Translations under genes and position numbers: made by a program
Origin: Nepenthes gracilis
Taxonomy: Eukaryota > Streptophyta > Magnoliopsida > Caryophyllales > Nepenthaceae
Assembly (NCBI GenBank): GCA_033239525.1
Contig: BSYO01000013.1
Location: 8,022,501 to 8,086,500 of the forward strand
Length of the DNA: 64,000 nucleotides
Direction of reading: 5' to 3'
The notes under the pieces: generated by a model
What the model was told of the DNA's origin: nothing
Databases searched by the model: none
The model's input: only the letters and a program-made list of their open reading frames with translations
Part shown: piece after piece, positions 57,587 through 64,000 of the stretch
How the letters are laid out: the number at the start of each line of letters is the position of its first letter
Position numbering within the stretch: position 1 is the stretch's first letter

Positions 57587-58327
57587 TTTAGGCATGGCAG
57601 TAGTGTACTCAGTGCACAGAAGGAAGGAAGGTCTAGCAAAAAACTCTCTAAGCCCAAGAAATAAAAGACGCGACAATTGACCAGGAGTTAGGAATCGAAC
57701 TGTCCAACAATAAATAGAAATTAATAAATAATAAATGGACTGTTAAAAGTGGCTATCGCACCAACCCAACAATCAAAAACCGTATAGTCCAACCATCAAA
57801 TATAGGCGGCAGTTATATAATTAATGCCCCTCATAATTATAGAAGCATAACATCTAGAGGACTGCCAAACTAACATCCTTCACTATAAAAACAATATCAC
57901 CCCCACAGAGAAGAGGACGCGAGACAAATACTCAGACATGTAAGCAAGTCTAAACACTTTCAAAAACTACTTTTTATATGAGTGCACTCTTCCAAAGCCA
58001 CTCTCTCTTATGAGTACACCACACCAAAAGCTACTCACCCCTTCGAGTGCATTTTATGGAACCTAGACTTCCAATAAACACTTAACCCTCATTTACATGC
58101 ATCTTGCATTTTTTTTCATCCTATATTTTTAGCCAATTAGAGAGATTACTAACTTTTGCATCGGAAGACATACAGAGAACGAGTTCCATGTTACTCTTAT
58201 TTCTTGTTCATTTGTTATGTGTATAGAATTTAGGCTCAGAGTAATGAAAATCGAACCCGTTTCTGATCGGACTCTCAATAAGGTAGCTATCTAATTTGTT
58301 CGATAATTCAAATCCAAATACGCATTA
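57587..58327 (+). repeat. 3' LTR of Tat-C (about 741 bp)
   Basis: Pairs with 47049-47823. Ends ...AATACGCATTA. Divergence from the 5' copy is substantial, so the element is old. Confidence 0.85.
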
Positions 58328-59683
58328 AAATTAATACAAATTTTATTTAAGAATTAAAAATCTTTCTAATATTCTTACATGTCTTTAAATTTTAAATATA
58401 TACTTTTATATGTCCTAAATTATTGCACAGTTAATCATATATATTTTACATTTTAAGAAAATTATATAAATAATGTTTAATTTCTAAAATCTTGACTTTG
58501 ATATTTCTGTATGTTTCTAAATTATATATTAAAGATTTTGTATGTCCATAGTTTGCTCCATTATTCTGCATGTCCCATATTTAAAAAATATGGAAAAAAC
58601 TTTACATTTGCTTTAACGACAAAATTATTTTTCTTCTGAAAAAAATATGAATGTATTTATATTTGAGTAGAGTTTTTAATTTGACTAAATATAAACCATT
58701 GACAGAATATTTTTAGGTATGTCCTAATATATTATTAATAAATCGAAGATTAAAACTATCATTCCCAAATTTAAAAAGTAGCGTTCGACTCCAACTATAA
58801 GGGTTAATATGTAGTGACTTACCCACAAATTATAACTGGTGATATATGGATTTTAGTTGTGTTAAAATAATCATAACTTGAACTTTGATTGTCACCATTT
58901 ATTGATAAGGTCATTATCAATCATTGATCCTTTAAATGTTAATATAATTTTAGCATGATTTATATATATGTATATATTTTAGCATACGTGTTGAGCAATT
59001 TCGACTTTCACATGATTTACTTGAATATTTAAGTTGTCAGCTTTTTAAAATTTTAGATCATATCACTATCTTGACATATTCCATTGGTACAAATGCACAT
59101 GTGAAAACATGTATGTTTTTGTAAGTGTTAAAATTATTTGTACCTTTATTTTTACTAACATTTTAAATTAAAAGGTTTGAACTAACTTGTAAGAGACTAG
59201 GGCTTGAAGGGAGACTGCTTTGAATTAGTTTTTAGAGTGCTTAAAATGTTTAGATATTTTAATATTTTGTTTGGTCAAAATTTACTAGATTTTGGTATTT
59301 CGATTTACATTTATATCTAACTGATAATGATAATTAAATTGTATAAATTTAGATAGTATTTTCAATTGAGTTTAGAATTTAATGCTCTTATATTAGTCAA
59401 AGATATTTTTTGTTACATATACTTCAAGGTCAATTAGTTATCAATATTTGGAGTCACTTTCAAGAATAGTTTTTGGGTCTTATAATTAAATAATTATTAT
59501 ATTATTATTTGAGCCATTTAACAATATTTGTTACATGTTTACATCTCGATATTAGTTTAGATTTAAATCAATTAAATAAATAATTGATTTTTAGATATGA
59601 ATTTAAAATTTGATTAGGATAATTATGTACTAAAGAATAAAATAACTTGGATATTTTGGGCCAGGGTGTGGGACCATGTCACA
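58328..59683 (+). repeat. 3' LTR of the deleted gypsy element, right part
   Basis: Resumes the LTR interrupted at 47048; matches 44640-45405 up to about 59090. The rest (59090-59683) has no partner in the window because the 5' copy is truncated. The end at ...GACCATGTCACA is by analogy with the other large LTRs here, which end in GTCACA. Confidence 0.6.
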
Positions 59684-60629
59684 AATAGTATAGAGGGGAA
59701 TAAACAATCGACAATAAATATATAGAAAATATTTACTAAATGGAATATTTTTACCCTTTCTCAATGTAATTTTTTTTTTTTTAAAAGATAACATCCCTTC
59801 ATAATATATTTTAATTGTTAATCTGTAAAAAAAAAAAAAAGATTTGAGTTATCATATAAATTAAACGGCAATAAATATTTTTTATCATTGATTACAGTAA
59901 TATTTTACGGTTAAAAAAATTTTTAACTATCGATTGATCATTAAGGTTGTGTTATTCTTACTAGCAATAAGGTAGGTAACATTATTGGCTAACGACCAAT
60001 TGCAGGGTAAGAGTGTCACTAACCGATGACCAGTGAGTATTTTCGGCCTCTAGCATGTAATGGGTGTTAAAGCATTTGGTAGGTAATGACGATATTTGGC
60101 TGTACACAAAAATTTAGATCGTAAATTAAATTAATTAATGATAATAAATTTATTTTTATCATTGGCAATATTGATATTTTATGGTCAAGAAATATCCTAA
60201 CCAATGACCAACGATCAATGTGATAATATTTTTTTTACTGGCAATAGGCCTGAGGCACTGTTGGCTAGTAACCTATGCCGGGCAAGGAACATTGGTGGCT
60301 GACGAATGACTGGGGGTTGGAAGATGTCGACCACCAGTCTGTAGCCAGGGCTTGGATTTTTTATAGCCAGAAACTAAAACCAATGATACGAGGTATTGCT
60401 CACTATCAGTCAGCGGTGTGTAGTTGAGATCATGAATAACTAGCCGTTGTATTACACCTATGTAAAAGCTCTTATCAATGGGTATTGATAGTCAAATAAT
60501 AAGTAGTGAATAAGTTTAATTTGATGATTTTGCATTTTATAAGGGAGAAGCCATTTTTAAAATTTAAATTTATTATTGACCAAGAAATATATTTTGTTAA
60601 TTTATTTTTCTCTGAGCTAAAAATATTCA
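59684..60629. repeat. Internally duplicated block, possible CACTA-type remnant
   Basis: Two diverged copies of a ~170-bp unit, about 59864-60030 and 60135-60320. Both contain TTTATCATTG, a TTTTAYGGTYAA run, ATTATTGGCTA / ACTGTTGGCTA and GGGTAAG / GGGCAAG. Words like TCACTAACCGATGACC recall subterminal repeats of plant CACTA transposons. No CACTA terminus was found. The minus open frame at 60475-60732 is A+T-rich chance. Confidence 0.35.
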
Positions 60630-61197
60630 AAAACAAATAAAAATAAAATTTCAAATAAATAATACAATTTTTGCACTTCAGAATGCAGTTGATGGTGAGG
60701 GCATGAAGGTTTATTATCACCGACTGGAACATCCCCTTTTTTAAGCAGAAAATGTCAACAAAACTATTTCAATGCATTTGCGCTGGGGCACAGAGGAATT
60801 CAGGGGCATGTATCTTTTTGACTGCATCTTTTATCTCCATCATTAAATAAAAATTTAATAATAAAAATTTAAAATGTAAAAATTATATATAATATTTTTT
60901 TGTAAATTATTAAAATTAATTAAATTTTTAACCCAGTAAAAAAGTAAAATTAAAAAAAAATATTGTGGTTCGAAAATTGAAGATGATAGCATTAACTACA
61001 ACATTACTATCATCACATGGCACTCTATGTGACCTGCCTCACAACATCTACTTCAGCTGCAGGCCAAGGCATTTGAGGGGATTGCGACCGATCATCATCA
61101 AAATTTCCCCACCGTTGGATCATGTCCACCACATATTATCTGATGATGGAAGTGTTTGGATCCATTCATGCCGTCAGGGCTCTGGTCCCTACCTCCC
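60630..61197. repeat. Dispersed 0.6-kb repeat, copy 2
   Basis: Direct-orientation partner of 16680-17285, closely similar from ATAAAAATAAA...CACTTCAGAA to CTCTGGTCCCTACC. As in copy 1, no coding frame or terminal structure. Confidence 0.8.
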
Positions 61198-61379
61198 TTT
61201 CAGCCTGTGCCATTAAGTTCGACTATATTTATATATATATATTTATATAGTCCAAGATTAGCGACAAACTAAGGGTGGAAAAATATTTTCCATATTTTTT
61301 TTTTAATTTTTGGTGTTTGACATAATAAATTAAAATATTTTTTACATACAAAGATGAAATAATTATTATAAGCTTCTAA

Positions 61380-63646
61380 TGCGTCCTGAATCCAAGTTTG
61401 ACAGATTAATGTGCTGCTGGGTTTTTGGATCAAACTGACGTGGGTCCCTATTTTCGTACTCATTGGCTTAGATCTTGCACACCACAATCAAAAAACGAGA
61501 CGTCAAAGGATTAGTAGGACTCGATTCTCAATATGTTCTCTAACACTCAAGTTAATAATCTTTTTTAGAAGATGAAATATGTAAGGTACAAATTTATGAG
61601 AAACGATGCAATAAATGGTGTTGCTTGAGTTTAATGGGGAGGTTATGCCTGTCGTGAAGTGGCTTTGTGATGGTGCGCTCGTTGAAAGCGATTTTAATGT
61701 CGTAGAGGCGAAAATTATAAGAAAATTCTAGGGGCTTGGCAAACAGAGAAAGAGCTTTGACGTCCGAGGGCTTGTTTACTTGTGTATACAAGTATTGATG
61801 TGTGCATTCAAGAGAGCACGCAAAAAACAGATTGCTCTGGAAAGGCCCGCGCACGCCGCTTTCTTAAGCGCAAAGGAGGATGCCAATTCCAGTAGCTACT
61901 GGGTACGCCGGTCGCTCGAGCTAGCCAGAAGGCACCAATTTCAGTACATGTGCGCTCGACGCGCACTCGCTAGGTGCTCGAGTACGAACGCAATTTTTTG
62001 CCACCGACAGATTTTTTTTTTCTTATAAAAGAAGAAGGGAAGAAAAGTGAGGGCACGACCACGAAAAGCAACAAAGGAGGAAGGAGGAGAAAGGAAAAGT
62101 GAATGAGGTTTTGGCCAATTTCGGTCCAATCAAAGTAAGAAAAATGGTAGATCGAGCGAAGGCAACTGTACCTTCAACGTTGTTTTCCATTTTTACTACT
62201 TTTTACCCATATGTATCATGATTTATGACTTCAATTTCGTGATTAAGCATGCGTTCGGTGTTCAATTTATATTCGAAAGCCTTGCATGAAACCCTCGAAC
62301 GAAAATTAGGGATTCGGTATTTAAGTTTCTTGAATCTTGAGATGTAAATGTGATTTTATAAAATGTTAATATTTATGAGATGATTTTTATCGGAAAATTT
62401 TACATGAAACTGTATTATTAAATTATTGAAAAAGTTCTGAAGCTATCTGAAGGTTTATTTGTATGAATTTGACTGGCACTCGAGGTATAATGAGCTAAAA
62501 GTTAAAGGATAAGGATAAGAATATTTTTAGTTCAGTTAAATTGGTAAGAAAATCGAACCTAAAATTGTCGTACAGTCAGATAAGATTTTCTGGCATGTCT
62601 TAGAACATTATGGTGGTAATCGAGGATAACTTCATCCATGAAATAATACGTAATCCGCTCTTCCTTGGGGTGTTAACATTTGGACTATAAATTCTGAGTC
62701 TGACCTACCTTCGGGAGGTATTTTTGTAACTAATCCCGCTAGATGGGATACTATTGTACTATTTCTGGCCTCTGATTATGTGTGAAATATAATTTATCCT
62801 TGATTATTTGCCCCCTTGGCTAGTAGGGTCGACTAGTTTTGGTCATTTGGATAGTAAAGTTAAATTTCAAAGAATAGGCAAAGTCTGATACTAATTTATG
62901 ATTTTCGATACATGTTTATATCGATTTATGCTTTTCTCATAGTTCCAAATGTGTTTCTATTTTTTTGCAATTTTCATGACTTTTGCTTTATTACATTCAA
63001 ATTCTGTATGAAAAGATTTTACATTTGCATGTTTTATGGTACATTATTGGGTTTCGATTCACTCTTGCTATTTTTTTCTCCTTTCAAATGAGATAGTAAA
63101 GTTAGTACCAGACGAGTAAGAATAAACAAAGTTTAACAAAGAAGATTTTTGGGAGCCTCAAGACCTGTTGAAGTTTTTAGAACTTTTAATAGTTTGAATG
63201 TAAATAACTAACTTTTGGATGGAACTTGTATATTTATGGTTTTAGCATGTTAGGTATTTTGTTAGAACAATATTTATACTTTCGCAGGTTTATCTTATAA
63301 AAATAGTTCTACTTTTACTATTTGATTTTTGAATTTATACAGGTCCTAGACGGCATCTTTCTTCTGAATGTGATGTAATAGATAGGAATATTAAATTGGA
63401 GCCATGGATATATATATGGCGTTAGATGATCCAGTGTTGTATTGTGGATGTATGTCAAAGATCATTTTATCTGTATGTCTTATTCAGATTGCGTAATTTC
63501 AGGTTATTTGTATTAATTTTTGTCCAATTTTAAAGAAAATTCTACCCGATTCTCTATAAAAATATTATATTATTTTATTCTAGATATTAGTTTTATCTGT
63601 TTATTAATGGAGATTATTAGAAGAAAATAATTTGTTCCGTCACATC
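61380..63646. mobile_element. Large LTR-like block, probable solo LTR
   Basis: Right end GTTCCGTCACA is the same as that of the solo LTR at 8883-11458. A TGTAAGGT matching that LTR's start occurs at 61580, but the only clean 5-bp direct repeats are TCTAA at 61375-61379 and 63647-63651, which would put the left end at 61380 (TGCGTCCTG). 61380-61580 also resembles the Tat-B LTR end. Inside: TATAAAA at 62024-62030 followed by a purine-rich leader (62031-62110), and a CATCTTTC motif near 63353 also found near 11250. No pol motifs. Borders uncertain. Confidence 0.5.
62024..62030 (+). promoter_or_regulatory. TATA box of the LTR-like block
   Basis: TATAAAA directly followed by a GAAGAAGGGAAGAAAAG-type purine stretch, the layout of an LTR promoter and leader. 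Confidence 0.4.
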
Positions 63647-63651
63647 TAACG

Positions 63652-64000
63652 CATCATTTTATTCAAGTGAATGTCTGGTATTTAAATTTTGTATCCTTTT
63701 ATTTAGTGTTGGTTACATTCTATTTCTTTCCTTTCATACTGGGGTAATTATTGTTGCTCTTTTAAGTTTTAGCTTGATTTTTATAGGGTTGTATTGATAC
63801 CTAATGACGGGATACTAAATATATATATATTTGTTTAGATCGATACATATTATTACTTAAAAATTATTTATGTAAAATAGATTGTGAACACATTCTTTCT
63901 ATGGTACAAGTTTGATATTTTGATAATACCAGTTTGATATTTTAATATTATCAAAGCACTATTTTACGTTAATATTTGACATTGAACTTCACCTAAAGAA
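63652..64000. other. A+T-rich right edge, no gene
   Basis: After the second TCTAA. No ORF or repeat recognised. Confidence 0.5.

Larger units (their letters stand above)
47049..58327 (+). mobile_element. Tat-C: Tat-lineage Ty3/gypsy element with antisense ORF
   Basis: Full-length layout of about 11.3 kb: 5' LTR to 47823, primer motif 47824, gag 47836-49450, protease region 49560-50100, RT 50200-51200, RNase H 51220-52060, integrase 52230-53270, antisense ORF 56082-54140 (minus), 3' LTR 57587-58327. It sits inside a gypsy LTR. Candidate target duplication AAATC/AAATT (47044-47048 and 58328-58332), one mismatch; the borders are A+T-rich and could be off by several bases. Heavily mutated; no intact gene. 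Confidence 0.85.
44070..59683 (+). mobile_element. Internally deleted gypsy element, 3' LTR split by Tat-C
   Basis: Two direct long repeats flank a short remnant of gypsy integrase. 5' LTR: about 44070-45405. Remnant: 45418-46405. 3' LTR: 46406-about 47048 and about 58328-59683, interrupted by Tat-C. Matching blocks between the copies include AAATCAAGTA...CTTATTGCTG (44430-44510 / 46785-46910) and TATGTCCATAGTTT..GCTCC (44840 / 58540) through CATTGGTA (45400 / 59085). Lineage is Tekay/Del-like from the integrase tail. The right end ...CATGTCACA at 59683 is tentative. Confidence 0.7.

Noticed and set aside
1..64000. CRISPR arrays, tRNA or rRNA genes, bacterial operons
   Set aside because: No regularly spaced identical repeats with unique spacers and no recognisable tRNA or rRNA; tandem repeats found are short local arrays in plant repeats.

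Overview
This window is nuclear DNA from a flowering plant, most likely a eudicot. The evidence is an intact two-exon CYP82-type cytochrome P450 (24082-25765) with a GT-AG intron, surrounded by plant-type Ty1/copia and Ty3/gypsy LTR retrotransposons, long A+T-rich spacers and no bacterial gene organisation. The species cannot be read from the sequence. The P450 is the only gene I judge intact; most of the rest is decayed, nested retrotransposon sequence.

Layout, left to right. (1) 1-5774: 3' part of a decayed Tekay/Del-like Ty3/gypsy element (plus strand), ending in a 2.75-kb LTR and sitting inside the 5' LTR of the next element. (2) 5775-16612: Tat-A, a decayed Tat-lineage gypsy element (plus). 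Its RT is split by a 2.6-kb solo LTR with TGAAT target duplications, and its RNase H and most of its integrase are deleted. (3) 16680-17285: first copy of a 0.6-kb dispersed repeat. (4) 17551-22837: complete but dead Tork/Tnt1-like Ty1/copia element with CATTC target duplications. (5) 23870-25790: the P450 gene with TATA box and poly(A) signal. (6) 25.8-31.4 kb: A+T-rich spacer with two perfect tandem duplications and one small unexplained ORF. (7) 31406-43287: Tat-B, a minus-strand Tat-lineage element with matching ~990-bp LTRs and TCTTC duplications, lacking most of gag and protease, its integrase split by a 3.5-kb solo LTR with GTGTG duplications. (8) 44070-59683: a gypsy element reduced to LTRs plus the integrase C-terminus, whose 3' LTR is split by Tat-C (about 47049-58327). 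(9) 59.7-64 kb: an internally repeated block, the second copy of the 0.6-kb repeat, and a large LTR-like block.

The main pattern beyond routine annotation: all three Tat-lineage elements carry an additional ORF antisense to pol, between integrase and the 3' LTR. The three relics are recognisably homologous at both protein ends, and each is preceded by a promoter-like segment with a TATA-type box and a bZIP-type core (ACGTG or TGACG). The catalytic Asp motifs of their RT and integrase also carry repeated Asp-to-Asn changes. All alignments were made by eye; no search or computation was run.
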